Position numbers and translations under genes: made by a program
Notes under the pieces: model-generated
What the model was told of the DNA's origin: nothing
Databases searched by the model: none
What the model saw: only the letters and a program-made list of their open reading frames with translations
Assembly (NCBI RefSeq): GCF_029029525.1
Contig: NZ_JAKJSC010000001.1
Coordinates: 186,001 to 250,000 of the forward strand
Direction of reading: 5' to 3'
From: Labilibaculum sp. DW002
Lineage (GTDB): Bacteria > Bacteroidota > Bacteroidia > Bacteroidales > Marinifilaceae
Length of the DNA stretch: 64,000 nt
Shown: positions 41,825 through 50,323 of the stretch, in pieces
How positions within the stretch are numbered: the first letter of the stretch is position 1
Layout: each line of letters begins with the position of its first letter

Positions 41825-42529
41825 TTAGTTGAGAATTTCTTCAATTGTAATGTAATCTCCAACGCGTCCAGTCATTTTTTCTGTATCAGTATTAACGGGA
41901 AGTGTTTTCTTTCCTGGTCTCCATCCAGCAGGACATACTTCTCCAGTTTTAGTTGCATGTTGCCAAGCTTGTACCTGACGGAGGAATTCATTTACATTTC
42001 TTCCTACTGAATCAGCTTGCACTTCCTGTGCTACACAAATTCCATCAGGATTAAATAAAAATCTACCACGCAAGGCTACACCTTCTTCTTCTATAAGCAC
42101 ACCAAATGCACGGCTTACTTCTTGATTTCCATCAGCACCCATAGTCAATTTTAAACCTTTAAGGATTGGTTCTGTTTCAACAAATCTTTTGTGCGAAAAT
42201 TTAGTATCAACTGATACAGCAAGAATTTCAGTATTTAAGGCTTGAAATTCATCATATTTAGCATTCATTGCAGCAATTTCGGTTGGGCAAACAAAAGTGA
42301 AATCAGCAGGGTAGAAGCATACTACTGCCCATTTTCCTTTGTAATCATCGCTCGATACTGTTGTGAAATGACCTGTTGCTGCATCATAAGCATCCATTGT
42401 AAATTTTGGCATTTCTTGTCTTACCATTGTTGAACTCATAGTTTTTTCCTCTTTTACTAATTGATTACCATTTTCTGTTTTTTCTTCTTGCACTTTTTTT
42501 CTGGGTTTTAAACCTGTGTCGCATCCCAT
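41825..42529 (-). CDS. Typical 2-Cys peroxiredoxin (AhpC-type) with N-terminal extension
   Basis: A 234-residue protein. The peroxidatic motif is FVCPTE (Cys81) and the resolving cysteine is in GEVCPAGW (Cys199). It reduces H2O2 and organic peroxides as a cytoplasmic dimer or decamer; no ahpF is adjacent, so the reductant is unknown. The start at 42529 is fixed by a strong Shine-Dalgarno AGGAGGT 6 bases before it, rare in this phylum. It gives a hydrophilic 30-residue extension (MGCDTGLKPRKKV) before the usual start (M31, 42439). A 14-bp palindrome lies 73 bases upstream. Confidence 0.93.
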   Translation of the reverse strand: MGCDTGLKPRKKVQEEKTENGNQLVKEEKTMSSTMVRQEMPKFTMDAYDAATGHFTTVSSDDYKGKWAVVCFYPADFTFVCPTEIAAMNAKYDEFQALNTEILAVSVDTKFSHKRFVETEPILKGLKLTMGADGNQEVSRAFGVLIEEEGVALRGRFLFNPDGICVAQEVQADSVGRNVNEFLRQVQAWQHATKTGEVCPAGWRPGKKTLPVNTDTEKMTGRVGDYITIEEILN

Positions 42530-42535
42530 AATTTG

Positions 42536-42542
42536 ACCTCCT
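42536..42542 (-). promoter_or_regulatory. Strong Shine-Dalgarno of the peroxiredoxin gene
   Basis: AGGAGGT on the minus strand (plus ACCTCCT), 6 bases from the ATG. Few genes in this window have one, and it decides the long start of the peroxiredoxin. Confidence 0.85.
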
Positions 42543-42601
42543 ATTTATTAATTTGTTTATCCATTTCTGATTAGATAAAGTTATACATTATAATCTCCAA
42601 A

Positions 42602-42615
42602 TGAGAATATTCTCA
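42602..42615. promoter_or_regulatory. Palindromic operator candidate upstream of peroxiredoxin
   Basis: Perfect 14-bp palindrome TGAGAATATTCTCA. Its length and A+T-rich centre resemble Fur/PerR-type boxes, but its identity is not proven. A second imperfect dyad TTATACATTATAA lies at 42581-42593. Confidence 0.45.
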
Positions 42616-42784
42616 ATTGAAAATATATATTCCATAATAGGAAAAATCTATAAGTATGATTTTAACAAAAAAAATCAAAATGTTTTAAGAGTGTCAAAGT
42701 CGATTATTTTTTAATAAATTGTGTTTAGGGTTATTATTGTTTTGATGTGCCTTTTATTTTTTTTATGTAAGCCTTGTTAGCTAG

Positions 42785-42831
42785 AACAAAAAAGCAGCAT
42801 GTTCACCTATTAGGCAATCATGCTGCTTGTT
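42785..42831 (-). terminator. Terminator of RND operon 2
   Basis: Ten-bp stem (AAGCAGCATG/CATGCTGCTT at about 42790-42799 and 42815-42824) with a 15-base loop. On the minus strand a T-run follows. It lies about 120 bases beyond the TolC stop at 42949. Confidence 0.75.
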
Positions 42832-42855
42832 ACTGATATGCTAAATCAATAAAAT

Positions 42856-42926
42856 AGATTTGACCGGATTACTAAATTGAAGCACCACCTTCAAGACCAT
42901 CCTACAGGTGTAAGCCGGCCAAATCT
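42856..42926 (-). ncRNA. Structured 3' region between TolC and terminator
   Basis: A 12-bp closing stem (42856-42867 with 42915-42926, one G-T pair) encloses at least one perfect inner hairpin, TTGAAG/CTTCAA (42877-42882 with 42889-42894), and a C+A-rich arm. On the minus strand this lies in the 3' untranslated part of the RND operon, before the terminator. It could be a small RNA, a structured attenuator or a stability element. The other bases of the 42530-42948 spacer show no gene. Confidence 0.35.
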
Positions 42927-42948
42927 AACCCACTATAAAAATTATAAA

Positions 42949-44361
42949 TTAATTGCGATTCCAACCGCCACCTAAGGATAGATATAATTCTACCAAAGCA
43001 TTTAATTGTTGGAATTTTGTATCAATTGTATTGATCTCCGAAGAGAGCGCATTACTACGAGCTGTTAATACTTCGAGATAAGTTGTGTTTTGGTAGCCGT
43101 TGTTCAGTAATTCTTCTGAATATTCAACTGCTTTGGTTAAAGCTTCCAATTCCATTTTCTGGATTTTGTATTTCTTCTGCTCCGACTCATAGCTGTACAA
43201 AGCATCAGAAACTTCTTTGCCTGCTTGTAGCATGGCTTTTTGGAAGTTGTAGCGTGCTTCGGCTTGTTGTGCTTTGGCTACTTCGTATTTTGTGCGGATG
43301 CTTCGTTTGTTAAAAAGTGGTTGAGCCAAATTCCCAATTACGTTACTAAACAAAGAAGAAGTGCTGAACCAATCATCGAAATTGATGCTTTCCAAACCAG
43401 CACTAGCACTAATGCTAAGGCTAGGGTAGAAGTTACTTCGAGCAACATTTGTTAGCTCAAAAGCATTCATTAAGCCGTATTCTGCAACCATTACATCTGG
43501 TCGATTTCTTAATAATTGTGCTGGAAAACCAGTTTGTAATGCTACCTGAATGTTTTGCTCATCTAGTTTTGAACGAACAATAGTTCCAGCATTTTGTCCC
43601 AAAATCAAAGAAATTGTATTCTCTAAAAGCTTTACATTCTGCTCTAAATCTAACAGCAAAATTTGTGTACTATAAAGTTGTGCTTCTGTTTGCTTAACAG
43701 CTGCTTCAGTTACCTGACCTGCCTCTTTCAGACTTTTCATTGTCTCAAGACTTTCCTTACGATTGGTTACCGTTCTTTGAGCGACTTCAACCTGAGCATC
43801 CAGTGCTAATAATTGATAATAAGCCGAAGCCATATTGGCTACCAAAGTACTTTCAACTGCTCTTCTGGAAGCTTCAGATTGTAAGTAAGCAGCTTGTGCA
43901 GCTCTTCTACTACTTCTTATTTTACCCCAAATATCAGCCTCCCACGAAATATTACCATTCAATTGGAAGTTCTCGAAACTTGAACCTTTTCCTCCTGCAG
44001 CTATCGCGGCAGAGCTATTATCTGATGTTTCATAAGTTCCTCCGTTGGCACTTAGATTTAAACTTGGCAACTGTCCCATCTTTCCTTGCTTAAAGTAGGC
44101 CTCAGCTGCATTTACACGCTCAACGGCCATTAATAAATCCAAGTTCTTGTCTAAAGCTTTATGGATTAATGTCTGCAAGTTAGAATCGGTAAACAATTCT
44201 TCCCAAGGCATATTGGCTAAAGTTGTCGAATCGTTTGTTGTAATGTTACGATATTGGTCGACAATTTCGATTTCAGGTTGTTGATATTTTCTGGCAACAA
44301 AACACGATTGAAGACTGAATGCTGTTAATACCAGACTAATGATTATATATCTTTTTTTCAT
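42949..44361 (-). CDS. TolC/NodT family outer membrane lipoprotein (RND operon 2)
   Basis: A 470-residue channel protein with a lipobox (L-Q-S-C, Cys20), as in NodT-type members. The two repeats of long helices are complete, with NLSANGGTYETSDNS in the first half and AQPLFNKRSIRTKYEVAKAQQAEAR in the second half. The gene lies 13 bases after the permease stop. It would form the exit duct of the pump encoded by 44375-48720. Confidence 0.9.
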   Translation of the reverse strand: MKKRYIIISLVLTAFSLQSCFVARKYQQPEIEIVDQYRNITTNDSTTLANMPWEELFTDSNLQTLIHKALDKNLDLLMAVERVNAAEAYFKQGKMGQLPSLNLSANGGTYETSDNSSAAIAAGGKGSSFENFQLNGNISWEADIWGKIRSSRRAAQAAYLQSEASRRAVESTLVANMASAYYQLLALDAQVEVAQRTVTNRKESLETMKSLKEAGQVTEAAVKQTEAQLYSTQILLLDLEQNVKLLENTISLILGQNAGTIVRSKLDEQNIQVALQTGFPAQLLRNRPDVMVAEYGLMNAFELTNVARSNFYPSLSISASAGLESINFDDWFSTSSLFSNVIGNLAQPLFNKRSIRTKYEVAKAQQAEARYNFQKAMLQAGKEVSDALYSYESEQKKYKIQKMELEALTKAVEYSEELLNNGYQNTTYLEVLTARSNALSSEINTIDTKFQQLNALVELYLSLGGGWNRN

Positions 44362-44374
44362 TATTTCGATCTAT

Positions 44375-47300
44375 TTATTCTGCTGTTTGCAATTCATTTT
44401 CTTCTGGTTTTGGTGCTCCACTAATTTTTTCTTGAACGATTTGAAAAACCACAAAGAAAACCGGGATAACAAATACACCAAAGACAGTTCCAATTAACAT
44501 TCCACCAACAGCTCCCGTACCAATTGATCGATTACCAACAGCACCCGCACCGTTTGCAATCATTAAGGGTACAAGTCCTAATATAAAAGCAAAAGAGGTC
44601 ATCAAAATTGGTCTTAATCTGGCCTTAGCTCCTTCGACAGCAGCTTGTAATAACTCCATACCTTGTCTTCGACGCTGAAGAGCAAACTCAACAATCAAAA
44701 TAGCATTCTTAGCTAACAAACCAATCAACATAATTAGTGCCACCTGGAAATAAATATTATTCTCAAGGCCAATCAGCTTCACGAAAAATATAGCTCCAAA
44801 TATTCCAATTGGTAAAGACAGGATGATTGAGAATGGCAGAATATAAGATTCATATTGAGCAGCCAATAGGAAATAAACAAAGATCAAACTTAAAATAAAG
44901 ACAATGATTGCCTGATTTCCTGCTTTCTGTTCTTCACGAGTCATAGCTGAAAATTCATACCCGTAATTTGACGGAAGAACTTCTGCAGCAACTTCTTCAA
45001 TAGCTTTAATTGCATCACCAGTACTATAACCAGGATTCACATTACCATTGATAGTTGCCGAATTGAATAAGTTGAATCGATTCACCACATCAGGACCATT
45101 CACCTTTTTCATATTTACAAACTGACTTACTGATACCAATTCGTTTTTTGCATTTCGAATAAACACATTATTCATCGACTCTATAGTCTCTCTATCTTCC
45201 GGTGCTGCCTGAATCATCACACGATATTGTTTCCCAAATCGGTTAAAATCAGCAGCATACCAACTACCATAATACCCCTGAAGTGTCGCAAATAAACCAT
45301 TTACTGATATGCCTGCTTCCTTTACTTTCTCAACATTAACTTCCATCTCGTACTGAGGGAAACCTGTGTTGAACGAGGTCATCGCATACTTTATCTCCGG
45401 GCGTTGGTTTAAAGCGCCAAGGAATTGGCGGCTTTGAGCCATCAAATTATCAAAAGAACCATTTGATTTATCTTGCAAGCGCATCTCAAAACCATCTGAG
45501 TTACCAAAACCTCTTACCGTAGGAGGTGTAAAGAATAAAATTCGGGCTTCGTTAATTCCTGCCGTCATTCCAAACAACTGTCCAACAATAGCATTCACCT
45601 TTTGATGATCTTCTTTACGTTCTTTCCAGTCTTTTAATTTAATCACGGCAAAAGCTTTTGATCCTCCGTTAGTGCCACTCATCAAACTAAAACCAACAAC
45701 GAACATCTTTTCCTTAACCACATCAATTTTACTGATTATAGCTTCTACCTTACCCGTTACTTCACTTGTTCTGTCCAAGGTACTTCCAGCTGGTAAAGTA
45801 ATATCACAAAATATAATCCCCTGATCCTCATTAGGAATAAATCCGGTAGGAGTTGTTTTAAAAAACCATCCTGCCAAGGCAATAAACACAACCAGAATAA
45901 CTCCCGACAACCATTTTTTACGTACCAGAAAACGAACCGAATTGGTGTAACGTTCTGTAACAACATCAAAACCGGTATTAAATGAAGTATAAAAACGATT
46001 GACTATGCCCTTTTTATGCTCTGCACTCGGATCGTGTGGTTTTAATAATAAGGCACACAATGCCGGACTTAAGGTTAGGGCATTTATCGCCGAAATAACA
46101 ATAGCTACAGCTAATGTAATAGCAAATTGCTGGTAAAAAGCACCTGTGGGACCTTTCAAAAATGAAACCGGAATAAATACAGCAGACATAACCAAAGTAA
46201 TGGAAATAATGGCACCCGTAATTTCGTTCATTGCAGATAGGGTTGCTTTTTTAGCGCTCTTAGCTCCATTATCCAATTTGGCATGAACAGCCTCAACCAC
46301 CACAATGGCATCATCTACTACAATTCCAATGGCCAGAACTAATGCAAACAGAGTAAGCATATTAATTGAAAAGCCAAACAAATTCAAAAAGAAAAAAGTA
46401 CCAATAATAGCGACAGGTACAGCTATTGCCGGAATTAATGTTGACCTGAAATCTTGTAAGAATAAGAATACAACAAGAAATACCAATAAGAATGCTTCAA
46501 ATAAGGTTGTTAACACCTTGCTAATTGATGCATCAAGAAAATCATTGGTATTAAATGGAATCACATAGTCAATTCCCTTGGGAAAATCTTTTTTTGCTTC
46601 TTTTAAGGTGCGTTCTATTTCTTTTATAATTTCCTGTGCATTGGAGCCTGATGTTTGATAAACCGCAATAGCTGATGATGGGTAACCATTCGTAATATTC
46701 TTGGTTCCGTAATTAAAAGCTCCCAATTCAATTCGTGCAACATCTTTTAATCTTAAAAAATCTGAGTTTCCTTCCGATCTTAATATGATGTTTTCGTACT
46801 CACCCTCTGTTGATAATTTTCCTTTATAACGGATAACGTACTCAAAAGATTGACGGGAGTTTTCGCCAAATTTACCTGGCGAAGCTTCCAGATTTTGTTC
46901 ATTCAAAGCAGCAACAATATCTTGAGGTGTTAAGCCATAAGCCGCCATTTTATCTGGCTTCAGCCAAATTCTCATCGAGTAATCGCGCGAACCGAACACA
47001 TTTGCATCTCCAACACCCTTAATCCTTTTAACCATAGGGATCAGGTTAATACGTGCATAATTCTCTACAAACGTGGCGTCAAAATCTTCATTCTTCGACA
47101 ATAAAGAGAAGAACATTAAAACACTATTCTGAACTTTCTTAGTCGTTACCCCGGATTGAATAACCTGCTGTGGCAACTTACTATTAACAGTTGCAACTCT
47201 GTTTTGAACATTTACAGCCGCAATATCAGGATTCGTTCCCAATTCAAAATAAACACTTATAGTTGCCGATCCATCATTACTGGATGTTGATGACATATAA

Positions 47301-47527
47301 GTCATATTTTCCACACCATTTACGGCTTCTTCGATAGGAACAACAACACTTTTTAGTAAGGTCTCAGCATTGGCTCCGGGATAAGATGCTGTGATTTGAA
47401 CCGTTGGAGGTGCAATCTCAGGAAACTGTTCTCGTGGTAAATTAGAGAGTCCTAAAATCCCTAAAATTACGATGAGTATGGATATTACAGTCGATAATAC
47501 CGGCCGTTCAATAAATCTTTTTAACAT
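44375..47527 (-). CDS. RND efflux permease, HAE-1 type (RND operon 2)
   Basis: A 1050-residue AcrB/MexB-like drug pump with 12 spans and two porter loops. The N-terminal SNLPREQFPEIAPPTVQI and YPGANAETLLKSV segments and the TM4 motif IGIVVDDAIVVVEA (two aspartates, about residues 403-416) are classic HAE-1 signatures. Near the end IFVYFLLAAQYESYILPFSI also fits. Length is normal. It is the middle gene of the adaptor-permease-TolC operon repressed, by inference, by the GbsR-like regulator upstream. Confidence 0.95.
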   Translation of the reverse strand: MLKRFIERPVLSTVISILIVILGILGLSNLPREQFPEIAPPTVQITASYPGANAETLLKSVVVPIEEAVNGVENMTYMSSTSSNDGSATISVYFELGTNPDIAAVNVQNRVATVNSKLPQQVIQSGVTTKKVQNSVLMFFSLLSKNEDFDATFVENYARINLIPMVKRIKGVGDANVFGSRDYSMRIWLKPDKMAAYGLTPQDIVAALNEQNLEASPGKFGENSRQSFEYVIRYKGKLSTEGEYENIILRSEGNSDFLRLKDVARIELGAFNYGTKNITNGYPSSAIAVYQTSGSNAQEIIKEIERTLKEAKKDFPKGIDYVIPFNTNDFLDASISKVLTTLFEAFLLVFLVVFLFLQDFRSTLIPAIAVPVAIIGTFFFLNLFGFSINMLTLFALVLAIGIVVDDAIVVVEAVHAKLDNGAKSAKKATLSAMNEITGAIISITLVMSAVFIPVSFLKGPTGAFYQQFAITLAVAIVISAINALTLSPALCALLLKPHDPSAEHKKGIVNRFYTSFNTGFDVVTERYTNSVRFLVRKKWLSGVILVVFIALAGWFFKTTPTGFIPNEDQGIIFCDITLPAGSTLDRTSEVTGKVEAIISKIDVVKEKMFVVGFSLMSGTNGGSKAFAVIKLKDWKERKEDHQKVNAIVGQLFGMTAGINEARILFFTPPTVRGFGNSDGFEMRLQDKSNGSFDNLMAQSRQFLGALNQRPEIKYAMTSFNTGFPQYEMEVNVEKVKEAGISVNGLFATLQGYYGSWYAADFNRFGKQYRVMIQAAPEDRETIESMNNVFIRNAKNELVSVSQFVNMKKVNGPDVVNRFNLFNSATINGNVNPGYSTGDAIKAIEEVAAEVLPSNYGYEFSAMTREEQKAGNQAIIVFILSLIFVYFLLAAQYESYILPFSIILSLPIGIFGAIFFVKLIGLENNIYFQVALIMLIGLLAKNAILIVEFALQRRRQGMELLQAAVEGAKARLRPILMTSFAFILGLVPLMIANGAGAVGNRSIGTGAVGGMLIGTVFGVFVIPVFFVVFQIVQEKISGAPKPEENELQTAE

Positions 47528-47562
47528 GATTTTTTCTTAATTAATCAATTAAAAGATTGTGA

Positions 47563-48720
47563 TTATTTTTTAGAAAATGCAGCGTTTCCATCAGGCGTAT
47601 GCTTTTGATTCATAGGTTGAATTAGCATTCCTTCACGTAACTTTATTAATCCGTCGATAACGAAAGTTTCTCCTGCGTTTAGGCCATTTTGAACGATGAA
47701 TTTTTCATCTACTGAAGCACTAACCAGAACTTCTTTCGCCTGCACTTTATTTTCCTTTCCTACCAGATAAACAAATCGTTTTCCCTGCAATTCATAAGTT
47801 GCTTTTTGTGGAAGTAATATAACATCGTTTATAGTTGATGACATCTTAACTTTACCACTGATACCACTTCTCAATAAATTTGATGGATTAGGAAAAATAG
47901 CACGATAACTGATGCTACCTGTCCTCGGGTTAACCATACCGTTAATTGTTTCAATTCTTCCTTTGTGATCGTAGGTTACTCCATCAGCAAGAATTAATTC
48001 AACTTCTGGTAATTCCTTTATTTTACTAGCAATACTATTGCCATTTAGTTGACGATTGAATTGAAGTAATTGCTTTTCGTTTAAGGTAAAATAGGCATAT
48101 ACGTTGTTTATACTCGAAACAGTCGTAAGAGGTTGTGTTTCTGAACGACCTACTAAGCTTCCCTCTTTGTATGGTAAACTACCAACTATCCCATCAACCG
48201 GACTTTTGATAATCGTATAAGCCAAATTCTCTTTAGCATTCTGATACTGAGCTTCAGCTGCAATTAATTGAGCCTGGGCAGCATTCAATTTACTGTTCGC
48301 TGTTTTTAACTGAATAGGACTAATAATATTCTTCTCTACAAGAGGTGTTACTTTATCTACTTCAACCTGGGCAGCAACAACTTGGGCTTTTGCTACTCCC
48401 ATATTAGCTCTAGCCGCATTGGCTTGCTGATTTAAAGTCTCAGCACTTAGTTTAAAAAGTAACTGTCCTTTTTTTACCTGGCTACCCTCGTCAATATAAA
48501 TTTTATCAACAAAACCATCTACCTTTGGTCGGATCTGAATATTTTGTTCTCCCTCAATATTAGCAGCATATTGGTTGTATACAGTCACATCATTTCTCTC
48601 AGCCGATTGAACTGGAAAAGGCATTGGGCCTTGCGCTGTCTGGTGGTTCTGTGGATTATTGCATGATGATATAGCAAATAGGCTTATCATTAATCCTGAT
48701 AGTAGGTAATTTTTAATCAT
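47563..48720 (-). CDS. RND efflux periplasmic adaptor, lipoprotein (RND operon 2)
   Basis: A 385-residue membrane fusion protein with a lipobox (I-S-S-C, Cys20). Lipoyl half-motifs are YIDEGSQVKKGQLLFKL (about residues 75-91) and YTIIKSPVDGIVGSLPYKEGSLVG. An alpha-hairpin spans about 95-165, followed by the beta-barrel and the membrane-proximal domain (VILLPQKATYELQGKRFVYLV). First gene of RND operon 2. Its 203-base leader holds an operator-like palindrome and an 11-bp inverted repeat. Confidence 0.93.
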   Translation of the reverse strand: MIKNYLLSGLMISLFAISSCNNPQNHQTAQGPMPFPVQSAERNDVTVYNQYAANIEGEQNIQIRPKVDGFVDKIYIDEGSQVKKGQLLFKLSAETLNQQANAARANMGVAKAQVVAAQVEVDKVTPLVEKNIISPIQLKTANSKLNAAQAQLIAAEAQYQNAKENLAYTIIKSPVDGIVGSLPYKEGSLVGRSETQPLTTVSSINNVYAYFTLNEKQLLQFNRQLNGNSIASKIKELPEVELILADGVTYDHKGRIETINGMVNPRTGSISYRAIFPNPSNLLRSGISGKVKMSSTINDVILLPQKATYELQGKRFVYLVGKENKVQAKEVLVSASVDEKFIVQNGLNAGETFVIDGLIKLREGMLIQPMNQKHTPDGNAAFSKK

Positions 48721-48749
48721 TTGATGCTAATTTGTTTTAAATTTTTACA

Positions 48750-48803
48750 AAACCTGCACTGTCTGTTATATTCTTGGTTTTGAACAATAACTAGTGCAGG
48801 TTT
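48750..48803 (-). promoter_or_regulatory. Inverted repeat in the leader of RND operon 2
   Basis: Perfect 11-bp arms AAACCTGCACT (48750-48760) and AGTGCAGGTTT (48793-48803), with a 32-base centre. It lies between the operator at 48840 and the adaptor start, so it would be transcribed. It could be a leader hairpin or the site of a second regulator. Confidence 0.45.
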
Positions 48804-48829
48804 CTACTTTTAGTTAGTGTGTAATTATT

Positions 48830-48861
48830 TTAGTTCGTTTAGTTCGTTCTTAAGCGAACTA
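48830..48861. promoter_or_regulatory. Operator-like site before RND operon 2
   Basis: TAGTTCG (48840-48846) and CGAACTA (48855-48861) form a palindrome with 8-base spacer, and a further TTTAGTTCG half-site precedes it at 48830. These half-sites are the same as in the operator of the GbsR-like gene, so the regulator probably binds both. Confidence 0.65.
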
Positions 48862-48922
48862 GGTAATCATACGTTTTGATAAATCTTTGTACAGATCTTA
48901 AATTATTATCAATTAAATCGTT

Positions 48923-49459
48923 TTATTTATTTGAAGATTCTCGATTGTAATGTTGAAAAACAGAGCACTTACTTTGAATTCCATCTCTAAGCTTTTCTAT
49001 CGTTGAGATAGTACTTACCAGATAATCTAAATATGGAGTTTCGTGTGAAAGTTGGAATTTTTCTTCTGGATTTTTAATAATTTCATTGGATTCAATCTTA
49101 AAGTTGATTATTTCTGATGCTAATTGATGTTCTGCTTTATACATTTTTAGATCATCTTCAATTCTAGCAAGAAATCCAATAGGGTTTAAAGTGAAATACT
49201 TTTTTCGATCGCCAGGTTTGGTGAAAAAATCTACAATTTCTGATTTTTGTAAGGTTTTTAAATTAGTAGATACTGTGCTCTTACTTGCACCAAGAAAAGC
49301 AACCAATTCGTCGAATGTAGTTCCATTTTCTTTATTAATAAGTAGTGTTGCAAAAATACGAGCAGCTATGGGAGCAAGTTTTTCCTGTTTCTCCATAAAT
49401 AGGCCATATCTTTCTACTAACAACTTTTTTCTTTCTTCTAATTCTTGTAAATTCTTCAT
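48923..49459 (-). CDS. GbsR/MarR-type transcriptional repressor
   Basis: A 178-residue winged-helix protein. The segment LAPIAARIFATLLINKENGTTFDELVAFLGASKSTVSTNLKTLQKSEIVDFF (about residues 27-80) contains the HTH, and the wing is GDRKKYFTLNP. The pattern matches the GbsR-like branch that controls efflux operons in Bacteroidota. It lies upstream of RND operon 2 on the same strand, 202 bases away. Palindromic operators in front of both suggest autoregulation and control of the pump. Confidence 0.88.
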   Translation of the reverse strand: MKNLQELEERKKLLVERYGLFMEKQEKLAPIAARIFATLLINKENGTTFDELVAFLGASKSTVSTNLKTLQKSEIVDFFTKPGDRKKYFTLNPIGFLARIEDDLKMYKAEHQLASEIINFKIESNEIIKNPEEKFQLSHETPYLDYLVSTISTIEKLRDGIQSKCSVFQHYNRESSNK

Positions 49460-49479
49460 GCTTTATAAACTTAACAATG

Positions 49480-49514
49480 CAAATATACACTTAGTTCGGT
49501 TGTGTCCGAACTAA
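49480..49514 (-). promoter_or_regulatory. Autoregulated promoter of the GbsR-like gene
   Basis: On the minus strand the -7 element is TATATTTG (plus 49480-49487), and a TTCG lies 19 bases upstream at the -33 place. The palindrome TTAGTTCGG N6 CCGAACTAA (49491-49514) fills the space between, so a bound repressor would block RNA polymerase. The start of transcription would be near 49473, 14 bases before the gene start. Confidence 0.75.
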
Positions 49515-49582
49515 AAAATGTTAAAATTGTAAAAAGAATGCTACACAAACGATGTAGAGATGAATTTCTTTACATTAAGAAC

Positions 49583-50311
49583 CTATTTTTTAAGGAAAGG
49601 ATTAATAAGATTCATGAAATTTTGACGATACATTTGCCCTATAGGTAATTTTTTATCTGCAATTTCAACCTGATTGCCATTAATCGCATCAATGTGCTGA
49701 AGCGAAACAATATAGGATTTGTGTACACGAGGAAAATCATTTTCGGGCAGTAACTCTTCCATTTTTTTGATTGTTAGTTTGCTGATAATGGTTTTCGATT
49801 TGGTGTGAATTTTAATATAATCTCCTAATCCTTCAATATATTTAATATCCTTAAAATTGAGTTTAATGGTTTTCTTATCAGCTTTGATAAAAATGAAATC
49901 CAGAATTGTGTCCGTCGGTTTTTCTTGAGAAGTAATTAAGGAATTACTTCTTATTTGCAGTTTCTCTTCAATTTTGGAAATGGCTTTTATAAATCGTGGG
50001 AAAGGTATTGGTTTGTGCAAGTAATCAATCACGTCCAATTCGAAAGCGTCAAGTGCGTATTCTCTATAGGCAGTTGTAATTACCACTATCGGAGGATTTT
50101 TTAAGCTTTCTAAAAAATTTAAGCCAGTAAGTTTAGGCATGTTAATATCCAAAAACATGGCATCGATTTCTTGATTTCGCAAAATATCCATAGCTTCTAT
50201 GGCATTTTTGCAAGATTTCACAAGTTTTAAATGTGGCAGGTCCTGAATGTATTTTTCAATGACTTTTCTCGCGTGAATTTCGTCGTCAACGATGATGCAT
50301 TTAATATCCAT
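49583..50311 (-). CDS. LytTR family response regulator
   Basis: A 242-residue regulator. The receiver domain has the acid pocket VDDE (residues 8-11), the phosphoacceptor Asp55 in FLDINMP, the conserved threonine/alanine region ITTAYREYALDAFEL and Lys100 in LHKP. The C-terminal LytTR domain begins about residue 135 (FIFIKADKKTIKLNFKDIKYIEGLGDYIKIH). It binds DNA as a phosphorylated dimer. The cognate kinase gene lies 12 bases upstream, and a third RND operon is divergent from the pair. Confidence 0.93.
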   Translation of the reverse strand: MDIKCIIVDDEIHARKVIEKYIQDLPHLKLVKSCKNAIEAMDILRNQEIDAMFLDINMPKLTGLNFLESLKNPPIVVITTAYREYALDAFELDVIDYLHKPIPFPRFIKAISKIEEKLQIRSNSLITSQEKPTDTILDFIFIKADKKTIKLNFKDIKYIEGLGDYIKIHTKSKTIISKLTIKKMEELLPENDFPRVHKSYIVSLQHIDAINGNQVEIADKKLPIGQMYRQNFMNLINPFLKK

Positions 50312-50323
50312 CTGCTTGTTATT

